Source: Zantedeschia hybrid cultivar
Taxonomy: Eukaryota > Streptophyta > Magnoliopsida > Alismatales > Araceae
Direction: 5' to 3'
Assembly (NCBI GenBank): GCA_030544215.1
Contig: JARZZO010000011.1
Span: forward strand, 1,722,001-1,786,000
Length of the DNA: 64,000 nt
The translations under genes and the position numbers were made by a program. A model generated the notes under the pieces. That model saw nothing but the letters and a program-made list of their open reading frames with translations. It searched no databases and was not told the origin of the DNA. This document shows, piece by piece, positions 1-11,033 of this stretch (positions are counted from its first letter, which is position 1; the number at the start of each line of letters is the position of its first letter).

Positions 1-63
1 TCACCAATTCTTACTTTCTCTCTCTATTCTCTAAAACTTTTCTTCTTTATTCCCAATTTCCCA

Positions 64-585
64 GTCGGCTCGAGTCAAATGCAACTTGGCGAGTTGGCAC
101 GAGTCACACATGAGTCGGCACGAGTCACATGAGGATCATGTAAATCTAGGTCTGGCTGGCAGTGACATGTATCAAGCGTTGTATTTTAGCAAATTTAGTA
201 AGATGCATGAGAATATTATAAAATACGACTATATCATGGTTTTTGATACTTATATGAACTTGGCATGTTAAATCTACTTCTCTAATATATATCTTCCCTT
301 TCAAACAGTACTTTTGGCTTTTGGCCTTTCATCTTATTTCTTCAAAAAAGAAAAAAAGGGTACAAGCAACCATGGTTTGCCGTATCATACAGATATTGGA
401 TCAGGCTGACTTGTACGAGTTGACTTGTGTGTGGACAAGTCCGAGTCGCGGGGACTGTTTCACTTGTTGAGTCACATCCAACTTAAGCCGACTCGATGCG
501 ACTCGGACCGACTCGTGCAGACTCGTATGTAACTCGGACTGACTCATGTTGACTCATATGTGACTCATGCTGACTCATGTGATAT
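64..585. repeat. Degenerate GACTCG / CGAGTC short repeats
   Basis: Two clusters of a 5-6 bp motif. At 64-131 it reads mostly CGAGTC/GAGTCGGCACGAGTC. At 414-585 it reads GACTCG, GACTCGG, then GACTCATG, giving many TGAGTCA-like words. The clusters are in opposite orientation about 350 bp apart. No ORF is convincing here. The stretch probably lies in an upstream intron of the PAP8-like gene, since an internal exon of that gene starts at 1090. It is a degenerate low-complexity repeat of unknown origin. Confidence 0.5.
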
Positions 586-1089
586 GCTGTGGTTCGGTGC
601 GCGGGTTGCTGCGATCTAACTCAAGCCTACTCAATGTGACTTGATGTGCGTTGTATCTTATTAAGTACATTTGTTTCCTAGTTTGATAAGTAATTGGTTC
701 TTTACATAGACTGAGTCGGCCTATGTAACGATGATGTGAATGTAAGATTTGGACAATAACAACCATCAAAAAATGTCTTGTCCCAGTGACATGGATCTGC
801 ACCATTTGAATATTGGATAAATTTGCCTACTCTTGGTTAAACTATTACTGTTGCATAATAACTAATAAGTATGGTTTTAGGATCATTTAGTATCTTTGAC
901 CTCCTCACTGGAGAATTCAGATCTGTCAATCTTCCAAGAGTAGAACAAAAAACTCATGTTTCATAGTTAATACAATCTGAAAAGTCAGATTCTGTGAGTT
1001 GTGCATTTTCCTTTTTTTGGGTTCGACCTTAGAATAATTGGTTGTCTGATGTACATGTAGATCAATAATAGGATGTTGTTATGATGCAG

Positions 1090-1241
1090 CTAAATAATAG
1101 GCTCAAGAAGGAAGCCAAGGAGAGAGGAGAAGAGTACAAAGTGACAAAGCTGAGACGAATGATTGAAATGGATGAATATGATCTGATCCATTGGCGCCGA
1201 TCATTGGAAGAAAGAGAGGCTCTGATTAGAGACATTAGCAT
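1090..1241 (+). CDS. PAP8: PAP8/pTAC6-like protein, internal exon
   Basis: Internal coding exon of 152 nt starting in phase 0 after an acceptor ending ATGCAG (1084-1089) and ending with two bases of a codon before a GTAAGC donor (1242). It encodes about 50 residues from LNNRLKKEAKERGEEYKV to EEREALIRDIS, highly charged and probably helical. Joined to 21413 it continues in frame as DIS-I-RKALDLPVEEPG, which supports one gene across the 20.2-kb gap. From memory of the family this resembles PAP8/pTAC6, a subunit associated with the plastid-encoded RNA polymerase and needed for chloroplast transcription in the light; that is established for Arabidopsis, not shown here. Earlier exons and the start codon are not found and probably lie left of the window. 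The gene is certain to be plant-like; the exact family name is less so, and another pTAC protein is possible. Confidence 0.6.
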
Positions 1242-1411
1242 GTAAGCACTCACACTCTACTTTCATATAAAGAACATAGTAACTTTAATTTCTTGAACCC
1301 ATCAGGAAACTTCATTTATTGCCAGTATTCACATGTGTACCTTTTGAAGAGTGGAGTTGATCCAACAATGCTGGACTTTATGCATGCATATGCACTATTT
1401 TAATATGTAAG

Positions 1412-1884
1412 TGATGAGAATCCAAGAGCTGTGGAGACGAAGCCAAGGGTTTATTGTATATTTTATTTGACCCATTAGAGGTCCATTTGATGTACTTTTC
1501 TTTTTTTAAAGATTTTAGGACAGATTTTAGTCATTTGTTTTGAATTACGGGTATTTTGGTCCTTAGGTTTAGGGTTTGAGATTGGTTTGCTTTAAATAGT
1601 GATGTAATCCTTCTTTCGAAGAGAAAGGAAGAACTTGTGAGTTTTGAGCCATCTTGACTCTTGAGTGCTTGTGTTCTTCGCTGGATGGACAAACTCTAGG
1701 GTGCGATGCCCTAGCTGCCGGTGCGATGCCGGGGGCCGCTACCCACCGCCGGTGTGATGCTCGAGGCCTCTTCCTCCTCCTTTTCCCTCCTTTCTCCCTT
1801 CGTCCCCTATATCTATTGCCCATGTCATCTTCTCCAACCTCGGCCTCCGTGCCATCTTCTATTTTTCCTTCTCGTCCAGCATCA
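1412..1884 (+). mobile_element. 5' LTR of a non-autonomous LTR retroelement
   Basis: Begins TGATGAGAATCC and ends near CAGCATCAA just before a primer-binding-site-like sequence (1886-1900, TTAGTATTAGAGCC, close to the plant initiator-Met tRNA complement TGGTATCAGAGC). Its first 85 bp reappear at 3622-3705 directly after a purine-rich tract (3611-3620), as expected for a second LTR. Its last 80 bp or so reappear near 20125-20200. So the second LTR seems split around the tandem array. A flanking target duplication was not convincingly found. Confidence 0.6.
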
Positions 1885-1885
1885 A

Positions 1886-3621
1886 TTTAGTATTAGAGCC
1901 CAACTTCGATCTCCACCACACTGCCGCTTCGCCGCCAACCACTGCTCACCGTTACACATCCCCACTGCCTTCTTTTTCCCTCTCTTCTTTCTCTTTCTTT
2001 CTTCGTTTCTTTCTCTCCCTTTCTCCGTTACTCTTGACGCAATTACTGATTGTAGCATCAACAATATCGCCACACTGCTACAGTACTCGCACCCTACTGC
2101 ACTTTACTTCTCTCTCTCTCTCCCCCTCTCTCTCTCTCTATGTGTGTGTGTGATCCCATTCATCCATTCTCTCTATTGACTTCACCGAAAGAAGAAGAAG
2201 ATGCTGGAGGGGGGCCCAACATTGTCGGTGATGCCGCTGCCGTCACAGCTCCCTGCCAGTGCTGCCATCGACATTGCCCAGCTCTGCCGTCGCTATAGCT
2301 GCCTTCTGTTGGCGCCGCCAGTGCCGTCTGCATGCGCTACCATCACCGCCGTCATCTTCTATCTCGTTCTCTCTCTATCCTCTCTATGCGTTAAGGCTGG
2401 AAGGAGGTGGAAGGGAGAAAGGAAAGGGCATGTACTGGTTCAGCCCGAGGGCTTGGGTCCTTGCTCAGCCAAGTTCACACCTAGTTCAAGTTGAATGTTA
2501 TCCTTCAGTCCACTGCTTGGTTCGAACCAAGTTCTTTAGTTGGCTCAACCATGGTCCGACCCAGGGTCCAACATTCGGCTTGAGCCAGGACCAATCTAGT
2601 TCCCTGCACCCAAATTCAGTAGCTGTCAGCCGTGGTCCACTACACCAGGTGGTGCACCGGGACACTCTTAGCGCACCACCATCGTCAGGGGGTCATCTGG
2701 ACTTCGATTTGTATGCCGTCAACACCGTTGGATTCATCTAAATAAGGCCAACCTCTTTTCAGTATGTCGTTGTCCCGATTGTGCCTCGTTTTATGTGTCC
2801 ACCTTCGACGACTATCGCGTGTGTGAGGGCATCTTTGTGCTTCGTTTTACAAGTCGATCGCGTCCGTGGCATCTTTACAGTAAGGCGACCTCATCTAGTG
2901 TCCCATCAGATAGTGATGCATCGTTTTACGTGTCGCTTCTATACACGCTTCACAGACGTCCATTTGTGCATCTCAAGGCTTGCATTAGCTGCCTCGATTT
3001 CATTAAGGGAAGACCCTAGTCATGTGGCACGCTTCTCAAGATGATGGCCACATTATTTGAGCATGCATTGGATTTCATTAAGGGAAGTCCCTGAATAGAT
3101 CAACTTAAAGAGTGAGTGGATCAATTTAAAGAGCGATTGGAAGCATGATTGGATCCAGTTAAAGAGTGACATTTAGAGCTTGCGTGCTATGTTGACCAAA
3201 CCAAAGGAGGTGGTCCACGAGGCGGACCAGCGATGATTAAGGAATATGAAAACTAAATGAAGGAGGTACATTTTGAAGTTGATCCAACGTTAGAAGATAA
3301 ATATTTTGGAGAGGTTGAGTCCGAGATGTTGGCAGCAGCTGATGACCTCCTCCTTGCTGAGAAAAATGAGATGAGGATGGAAGATAATTGGAGATGTGGT
3401 CGTTCAGCCGAAGATCGTTTAAGACACCATCGGCCCGCATGATTTTGACCACATATAGAGCGATATTGAGGCACACTTCTCACCTCGAGGCACGATTCTC
3501 CTTTGCATGATGAACCAAGAGGTATTAGTGATGTTTTCTGGATTTGCTCCTTTCCTTATCTCTCTATTGATACTACCACACTTTAAAACTCGAGGACGAG
3601 TTTTCTCGAACCAGGGGAGAA
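1886..3621 (+). mobile_element. Internal region of the non-autonomous LTR element
   Basis: About 1.7 kb between a PBS-like site and a polypurine tract (CCAGGGGAGA, 3611-3620). Short ORFs exist (for example 2201-2494, 2259-2741, 3257-3442), but none shows gag, protease, reverse transcriptase or integrase motifs. CT and GT microsatellites occur at 2107-2150. The context before the polypurine tract (ACTCGAGGACGAGTTTT...) is typical of the end of Ty3/gypsy-type elements, so this is probably a large-retrotransposon-derivative type relic depending on another element's enzymes. Confidence 0.5.
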
Positions 3622-3705
3622 TAATGGGAATCTAAAGTTACAGAGACGAGGTCAAGGGTTTATTGTATATTTTATTTTGCCCATTAGAGACCCATTTGAT
3701 GTTGT
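3622..3705 (+). mobile_element. Start of the 3' LTR, interrupted
   Basis: Closely matches the first 85 bp of the LTR at 1412 (GGGTTTATTGTATATTTTAT block, then CATTTGATGT). After CATTTGATGT the similarity stops abruptly and a different repeat begins with TTTGGGGACCTAACCTAG. The LTR appears to resume only near 20125 with a shared CCTATAT...CAACCTCGGCCTC block. About 300 bp of LTR middle (equivalent to 1494-1800) is missing, so the insertion was accompanied by a deletion or replacement. Confidence 0.55.
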
Positions 3706-4962
3706 TCGTTTGGGGACCTAACCTAGCCGTCTCCTCCTATCGGATTTAAGGATCCTTATTGTGATGTTTTTTTGTTTATCTGGAGAAATGTAGGTCGGTT
3801 TTATTTATTTTATTTATTGGACTATGAGAGCTTGGGATTAGCCTTCAGGGAGTCCGGAACTTTGGATCAGGCGAAGATCTGAGTATATGACCTCTCTCTA
3901 CTGACCTCGGTCAGTGTTAATTACGTCAAACAACTGCTCGACAACCCTTGATTAACCGTCCGTTGATGCCCTTATAACATGTAACACTACTACTATAGGC
4001 AACACATGCATATGAAGATATGTTTTAGGTTAAACTCTTGGTCTCATCCAAGTTTAGGATGAGTTTATAATTGATTGTGGGACTTTTTAAAGAAATTTTG
4101 GATTGACTCTGAGTTATCTGGATTGATTCCAAGTATTTGAGACCCATAATGGTATTTTTGTAATTATGCCAAGTTGGAAGGTATACGAGTATTATTGTCA
4201 CTTTAGTGTGTGAAATGAGTTTTAATGTTTTAGGAAAGTTTCAAAACCTTAGAAGATATTTGAGAGTTATTTTAAGTTTATGTGAGTTGTAAGGGTATTT
4301 TGGTAATTCTCCATCTTATTAGAGTTTGGAAGGTATTTTAGACATAGGAGAGGTTTTGACATTTTTTAAGAATTTTCTGTGATTTTTTTTACAAATTTTT
4401 AGTATGGATGAGGGTATTTATGTAATTTCATTAAGTTTTGGGGGGTATTTTAGACATTTCGAAAATTTTATATGTTTTCATATTTGGTTTTCTGATTTTT
4501 ACTGATTTTTTATTAATTTACTGATTTTTATTAATTAATTAAATATATGAAGGGTACTTAAGTCATATTTTTGGTTTTATATGATTTTCAGATTAGGTTT
4601 CTGATTTTTACTGAATATTACTGATTTTTACAGAAGTTTTTTGATATTTATATTCATTTTACTGATTTTAAATAATTTTTATAGATTTTATTAATTAATT
4701 AATCATGAGGGGCATTTAAGTCATTTTTAACTTAAGTATATTTTTTATGAATCTATACTTAGTTATGTATGGGGTGAAGCTAAGATTAGGTTAAGAATGC
4801 ACAGATTTTTAACTCAATTTTTAGAGTAATTAGAAAATTAAATATATATATTAAAAGTATTAAAACATGATATTAATTATTTAGTTTGATGACACATAGG
4901 CACACAGTTTGACATAGAATATCTATTTTTATTTCAGCAGAACTTCGCCTTATGAAGAAGGC
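3706..4962 (+). repeat. Diverged leading copy of the array repeat
   Basis: Starts with a version of TTTGGGACCTAACCTAG and follows the same order as 6263-7480 of the first full unit: a TATCTGGAGAAAT block, the hairpin core (3819-3968), AT-rich GATTTTTACTGATTTTT repeats and a TTAATTAATTA tract. It is much more diverged from the tandem units than they are from each other. It lacks the first TATA/ACCGGT part and passes directly into unit 1 at 4963. It is probably the left long-terminal copy of the inserted element. Confidence 0.6.
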
Positions 4963-5180
4963 TTTTACAATAGACAAATCGGCAGAGCTTTCCCTCAGGA
5001 ATAAACCTTAGGAAGAGAGCTCTCTGGGACGAGAGGATCCTCCAAAACGCAGCAAACCTGGGTGAGAAACACCGAGTTTGGTCTTGAACGCAGCAGAACT
5101 TCTCCCTTGAAAATTTTCCACTCTTTAAGTATATGGACTGGTGTATGCCTTTTGTGTTTGCATTGAGGACCATGGGGTTC

Positions 5181-5190
5181 TATTTATAGG
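5181..5190 (+). promoter_or_regulatory. TATA-like box of the array repeat
   Basis: TATTTATAGG preceded by a C and followed about 25-30 bp later by GGTGGGGGGTGCCACC. The same box is kept in every unit and in a second diverged promoter-like segment of each unit (7667 in unit 1), in the relative at 47659, and in the minus-strand copy context. This placement is typical of an LTR promoter. Transcription is inferred, not shown. Confidence 0.4.
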
Positions 5191-6395
5191 CCCCAAATTT
5201 GGCCCGGTGGGGGGTGCCACCAGGGAGGCCCGAAGTGGGAGGTACCCACCGAACCCCCCACCGGGAACCGGTGGGGGTTCCTCCTCCTTTTTCCCTCCCT
5301 TTTTGTGTTACTTTAATAGGACTTAGCCCATTAATCCTCTCCTTGGCCAAGTGTGAAAGGGGTTAAGATGGGGGATTAAATGAGGGCTTCTTTTAGTGGG
5401 ATTCTTAACCAAGTGTAGGTTTAAGAACCTATTAACTCTCACCCCTCTTTAATTAATCCCCCCCCCCCCCCCCCGGTTCCTTCTCTCTCTCCTCCCTCCT
5501 CCTCTATTTAAATAAAGGGGAAGTGAGAGAGGGGGTCCACTTGGCTTATTTTTTCTATTTTGGGAGTTTGAAGATTTTCTCTTTTGGGCTGCAGGTTTTG
5601 GTGCCCTGTGGGACTGATTTTTGGGTCCGTTTGGACTTTATATTGGGTCCCTTATTGGGCCTATTATCCTCGCTATTGGGCCTCCATTGAGGCTGTTTTG
5701 AGCCCGATTTGGGACTGTTCTTAGTCTATTTCGGGACTGTTTTGGGTTCCTATTTTGCAGCGTTTGGAGTATTTTTATTGCTGCATTTTAGGGTTCCCCT
5801 TTGGGCCTCTCCATTAAGGTTATCAAGGAGATTTATGGGCTAATCTTGGACAGCGTATAGGAGTGATTCGGAGCTGTTTTAGGCCTTTGCAAGATCCTCG
5901 ATTAAAGCCTCTTGGCCTAGGTATGTTTCTTGTCCCATTGCCCTCCTAATATATGCATATAGTCTTATGTATTCCCATGCATATAAGAGAGTCTTCATTT
6001 AACATCAACCCTCATACCGTAGGTGTATGTTTATTTATTTTTGTTTTGCATAACATAGTCTCATATGAATATGAACATGTGCTATGCATATTTTCCATAT
6101 CATGAGCTCACATTAATGTGAGCATATGCCATGTAGTTTTTTTTTCGCACAATCATGTGCATATACATGTTTGAATAATATTATTGCGCATGAAAATTTT
6201 TCGGGTCCACAAATGTACTCTTCTTTATTTATTTTTAAGAGTTTAGAACAGATTGGGATTAGCTCTCAGGGAGTCCCTTGTTTGGGACCTAACCTAGCTG
6301 TCTCTCCTATCTGATTATTTAAAAATCATGTGGTTTTGGGTCTTTGTTGTTTTTATCTGGAGAAATATAGGTCGGTTTTATTTATTTTATTTCTT

Positions 6396-6545
6396 GGACT
6401 ATGAGAGTTTGGGATTAGGTCTCAGGGAGTCCGGGACTTCGGATCAGGCGAAGATCCGAGTATATGATCTCTCTCCACTGACTTCGATCAGTGTTAATTA
6501 CGTCAAGCAACTGTTTGACAACCCTTGATTAACCGTCCGTTGATG
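6396..6545 (+). repeat. Conserved three-hairpin core (unit 1 copy)
   Basis: About 150 bp from GGACTATGAGAG to CCGTCCGTTGATG, retained better than its flanks in all relatives: 3819-3968, 9430-9579, 12463-12612, 15503-15652, 18555-18704, 46273-46422 and, inverted, 55992-56139. Possible stems: CTTCG 6437-6441 with CGAAG 6449-6453; CACTGA 6476-6481 with TCAGTG 6488-6493; GTCAAG 6502-6507 with TTTGAC 6514-6519. In the inverted copy the third stem is GTCGAG/CTCGAC, and at 46.4 kb GTAG/CTAC. A structured RNA role is a hypothesis. Confidence 0.55.
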
Positions 6546-8003
6546 TCCTTATAACATGCAGGCAGCACATGCATATGAAGATATATTTTATGTTAAGTTT
6601 TTGGCCTCATCCAAGTTTAGGATGAGTTTATAATTGATTGGGAGACTTTTTTTAAAAGGTTTTGGATTGACTCCGAGTTATCTGCATTGATTCTAAGTAT
6701 TTTGGACCTATACGGGTATTTTTGTAATTATGCCAAGTTGGAAGGTATAGGGGTATTATGATCACTTTAGTGTGTGAAATGAGTTTTAATGATTTAGGAA
6801 AGTTTCAAAATCTTAGGAGATATTTTAGAGTTATTTTAAGTGTGTTTGGGTTGTAAGGGTATTTTGGTAATTTCACCTATCTTATTAAGGTTTGGAGGAT
6901 ATTTTGGACATAGGAGAGATTTTGATATTTTTAAAGAATTTTCTGTGATTTTTACAGATTTTTATCATGGGTAAGGGTATTTTTGTAATTTCATTAAGTT
7001 TTAGGGGGCATTTTGGTCGTTTCGAAAATTCGTTATGTTTTCAGATTTAGTTCTCTGTTTTTTACTGATTTTTACAGATTTTTTTTCTGATTTTTATATT
7101 CATTTTACTGATTTTAAATAATTTTCGCAGATTTTATTAATTAATTAAGCATGGGGGGTATTTAAGTCATTTTTTAATTTAAGTATATTGTTTTATGGCT
7201 CAATGTCTCATTATTGAGTTTTGATTATGAGTCTAGATTTAATTATGTACGGGATAAGGCCAAGTATATTTTAAAATATTTAATTATGTACTTATATATT
7301 TTAATTAGTTATTAAACTAATTAATAATTAATTATGTATGTGAAAATATAATAACATAATGTTACTTAAGTAATAGATTTATGAACACCTGCACACATAT
7401 ATGCTCAAAAAACAATATTGACATTTCATTCATCATTTCGGCATAATAATCCCGTCTTATAAAACGGCGATTTTACAATATAAATTCGGCAGAGCTTCCT
7501 TTTAAGAATAAACTTTAGGAAGAGAGCCCTCCGAGACGAAAAATATCCTCTAAACGTAGCAAATCCGGACAAGAGCACCGAATTTGGTCTTTAAATGGGC
7601 AAAGTTTCTCCTTGAAAATTTTGGGCCAAATGGGCATGAAGTTCTTCTTACCCCTTGAGGGATATTTATAGGCCATGGGGACCTCAACCGGTGGGGGTAC
7701 CCACCGTTGGATCTTGAGGTGGGGGGTGCCACCGGAATTCTTTGAGGTGGGGGGGTACCCACCGGAATTCTTTGAGGTGTGGGAGTACCCACCGGTAACA
7801 AATGAGAGAGAGAGAGAGAGAGTGAGAGATAGACTAGAGAGGGGGGGGGGGCACCGGTGGGGGGTGCCACCGGTTGGAACCCCCCCCCCCCCCCCCCCCC
7901 CGTTTTAAGCAACCAGGGGGGGTTCCCCCTTCCCTCCTTTTTCTTTTAAAGAGGGTCCAACATCCCCTATATTCCTTGCCCTTGTCGTCTTCTTCATCCC
8001 CGA

Positions 8004-11000
8004 TTTTACAATAGACAAATCGGCAGAGCTTTCCCTCAGGAATAAACCTTAGGAAGAGAGCTCTCTGGGACGAGAGGATCCTCCAAAACGCAGCAAACCT
8101 GGGTGAGAAACACCGAGTTTGGTCTTAAACGCAGCAGAACTTCTCCCTTGAAAATTTTCCACTCTTTAAGTATATGGACTGGTGTATGCCTTTTGTGTTT
8201 GCATTGAGGACCATGGGGTTCTATTTATAGGCCCCAAATTTGGCCCGGTGGGGGGTGCCACCAGGGAGGCCCGAAGTGGGAGGTACCCACCGAACCCCCC
8301 ACCGGGAACCGGTGGGGGTTCCTCCTCCTTTTTCCCTCCCTTTTTGTGTTACTTTAATAGGACTTAGCCCATTAATCCTCTCCTTGGCCAAGTGTGAAAG
8401 GGGTTAAGATGGGGGATTAAATGAGGGCTTCTTTTAGTGGGATTCTTAACCAAGTGTAGGTTTAAGAACCTATTAACTCTCACCCCTCTTTAATTAATCC
8501 CCCCCCCCGGTTCCTTCTCTCTCTCCTCCCTCCTCCTCTATTTAAATAAAGGGGAAGTGAGAGAGGGGGTCCACTTGGCTTATTTTTTCTATTTTGGGAG
8601 TTTGAAGATTTTCTCTTTTGGGCTGCAGGTTTTGGTGCCATGTGGGACTGATTTTTGGGTCCGTTTGGACTTTATATTGGGTCCCTTATTGGGCCTATTA
8701 TCCTCGCTATTGGGCCTCCATTGAGGCTGTTTTGAGCCCGATTTGGGACTGTTCTTAGTCTATTTCGGGACTGTTTTGGGTTCTTATTTTGCAGCGTTTG
8801 GAGTATTTTTATTGCTGCATTTTAGGGTTCCCCTTTGGGCCTCTCCATTAAGGTTATCAAGGAGATTTATGGGCTAATCTTGGACAGCATATAGGAGTGA
8901 TTCGGAGCTGTTTTAGGCCTTTGCAAGATCCTCGATTAAAGCCTCTTGGCCTAGGTATGTTTCTTGTCCCATTGCCCTCCTAATATATGCATATAGTCTT
9001 ATGTATTCCCATGCATATAAGAGAGTCTTCATTTAACATCAACCCTCATACCGTAAGTGTATGTTTATTTATTTTTGTTTTGCATAACATAGTCTCATAT
9101 GAATATGAACATGTGCTATGCATATTTTCCATATCATGAGCTCACATTAATGTGAGCATATGCCATGTAGTTTTTTTTTCGCACAATCATGTGCATATAC
9201 ATGTTTGAATAATATTATTGCGCATGAAAATTTTTCGGGTCCACAAATGTACTCTTCTTTATTTATTTTTAAGAGTTTAGAACAGATTGGGATTAGCTCT
9301 CAGGGAGTCCCTTGTTTGGGACCTAACCTAGCTGTCTCTCCTATCTGATTATTTAAAAATCATGTGGTTTTGGGTCTTTGTTGTTTTTATCTGGAGAAAT
9401 ATAGGTCGGTTTTATTTATTTTATTTCTTGGACTATGAGAGTTTGGGATTAGGTCTCAGGGAGTCCGGGACTTCGGATCAGGCGAAGATCCGAGTATATG
9501 ATCTCTCTCCACTGACTTCGATCAGTGTTAATTATGTCAAGCAACTGTTTGACAACCCTTGATTAACCGTCCGTTGATGTCCTTATAACATGCAGGCAGC
9601 ACATGCATATGAAGATATATTTTATGTTAAGTTTTTGGCCTCATCCAAGTTTAGGATGATTTTATAATTGATTGGGAGACTTTTTTTAAAAGGTTTTGGA
9701 TTGACTCCGAGTTATCTGCATTGATTCTAAGTATTTTGGACCTATACGGGTATTTTTGTAATTATGCCAAGTTGGAAGGTATAGGGGTATTATGATCACT
9801 TTAGTGTGTGAAATGAGTTTTAATGATTTAGGAAAGTTTCAAAATCTTAGGAGATATTTTAGAGTTATTTTAAGTGTGTTTGGGTTGTAAGGGTATTTTG
9901 GTAATTTCACCTATCTTATTAAGGTTTGGAGGATATTTTGGACATAGGAGAGATTTTGATATTTTTAAAGAATTTTCTGTGATTTTTACAGATTTTTATC
10001 ATGGGTAAGGGTATTTTTGTAATTTCATTAAGTTTTAGGGGGCATTTTGGTCGTTTCGAAAATTCGTTATGTTTTCAAATTTAGTTCTGTTTTTTACTGA
10101 TTTTTACAGATTTTTTTTTCTGATTTTTATATTCATTTTACTGATTTTAAATAATTTTTGCAGATTTTATTAATTAATTAAGCATGGGGGGTATTTAAGT
10201 CATTTTTTAATTTAAGTATATTGTTTTATGGCTCAATGTCTCATTATTGAGTTTTGATTATGAGTCTAGATTTAATTATGTACGGGATAAGGCCAAGGAT
10301 ATTTTAAAATATTTAATTATGTACTTATATATTTTAATTAGTTATTAAACTAATTAATAATTAATTATGTATGTGAAAATATAATAACATAATGTTACTT
10401 AAGTAATAGATTTATGAACACCTGCACACATATATGCTCAAAAAACAATATTGACATTTCATTCATCATTTCGGCATAATAATCCCGTCTTATAAAACGG
10501 CGATTTTACAATATAAATTCGGCAGAGCTTCCTTTTAAGAATAAACTTTAGGAAGAGAGCCCTCCGAGACGAAAAATATCCTCTAAACGTAGCAAATCCG
10601 GACAAGAGCACCGAATTTGGTCTTTAAATGGGCAAAGTTTCTCCTTGAAAATTTTGGGCCAAATGGGCATGAAGTTCTTCTTACCCCTTGAGGGATATTT
10701 ATAGGCCATGGGGGCCTCAACCGGTGGGGGTACCCACCGTTGGATCTTGAGGTGGGGGGTGCCACCGGAATTCTTTGAGGTGGGGGGGTACCCACCGGAA
10801 TTCTTTGAGGTGTGGGAGTACCCACCGGTAACAAATGAGAGAGAGAGAGAGAGAGTGAGAGATAGACTAGAGAGGGGGGGGGGGGCACCGGTGGGGGGTG
10901 CCACCGGTTGGAACCCCCCCCCCCCCCCCCCGTTTTAAGCAACCAGGGGGGGTTCCCCCTTCCCTCCTTTTTCTTTTAAAGAGGGTCCAACATCCCCTAT

Positions 11001-11033
11001 ATTCCTTGCCCTTGTCGTCTTCTTCATCCCCGA
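8004..11033 (+). repeat. Tandem array unit 2 (type B), 3030 bp
   Basis: Near-identical to unit 1, but carries the B-type bases A 8640, T 9535 and G 10298 plus a TCAAATTTAGTTCTG deletion variant near 10075. Poly-C and poly-G run lengths differ from the neighbours. Confidence 0.9.

Larger units (their letters stand above)
4963..8003 (+). repeat. Tandem array unit 1 (type A), 3041 bp
   Basis: First full copy, defined by TTTTACAATAGACAAATC at both its start and the next unit's start. Order: a TATTTATAGG TATA-like box (5181), CACCGG/GGTGGG blocks, a poly-C run (5458-5474), a purine-rich stretch, many TGGGCCT/GGGACTG words (5580-5800), a GTATGT donor-like site (5921), the hairpin core (6396-6545), AT-rich GATTTTTAC repeats, a second promoter-like segment (TATTTATAGG at 7667), GA and poly-G/poly-C runs, and a 33-bp tail resembling the host LTR. 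Diagnostic bases: C 5606, C 6501, T 7265. No protein-like ORF. Confidence 0.9.

Noticed and set aside
881..965. Possible extra exon of the PAP8-like gene (frame reads GSFSIFDLLTGEFRSVNLPR)
   Set aside because: It follows an AG but has no good in-frame donor before a TAG, and I cannot place it in the family.
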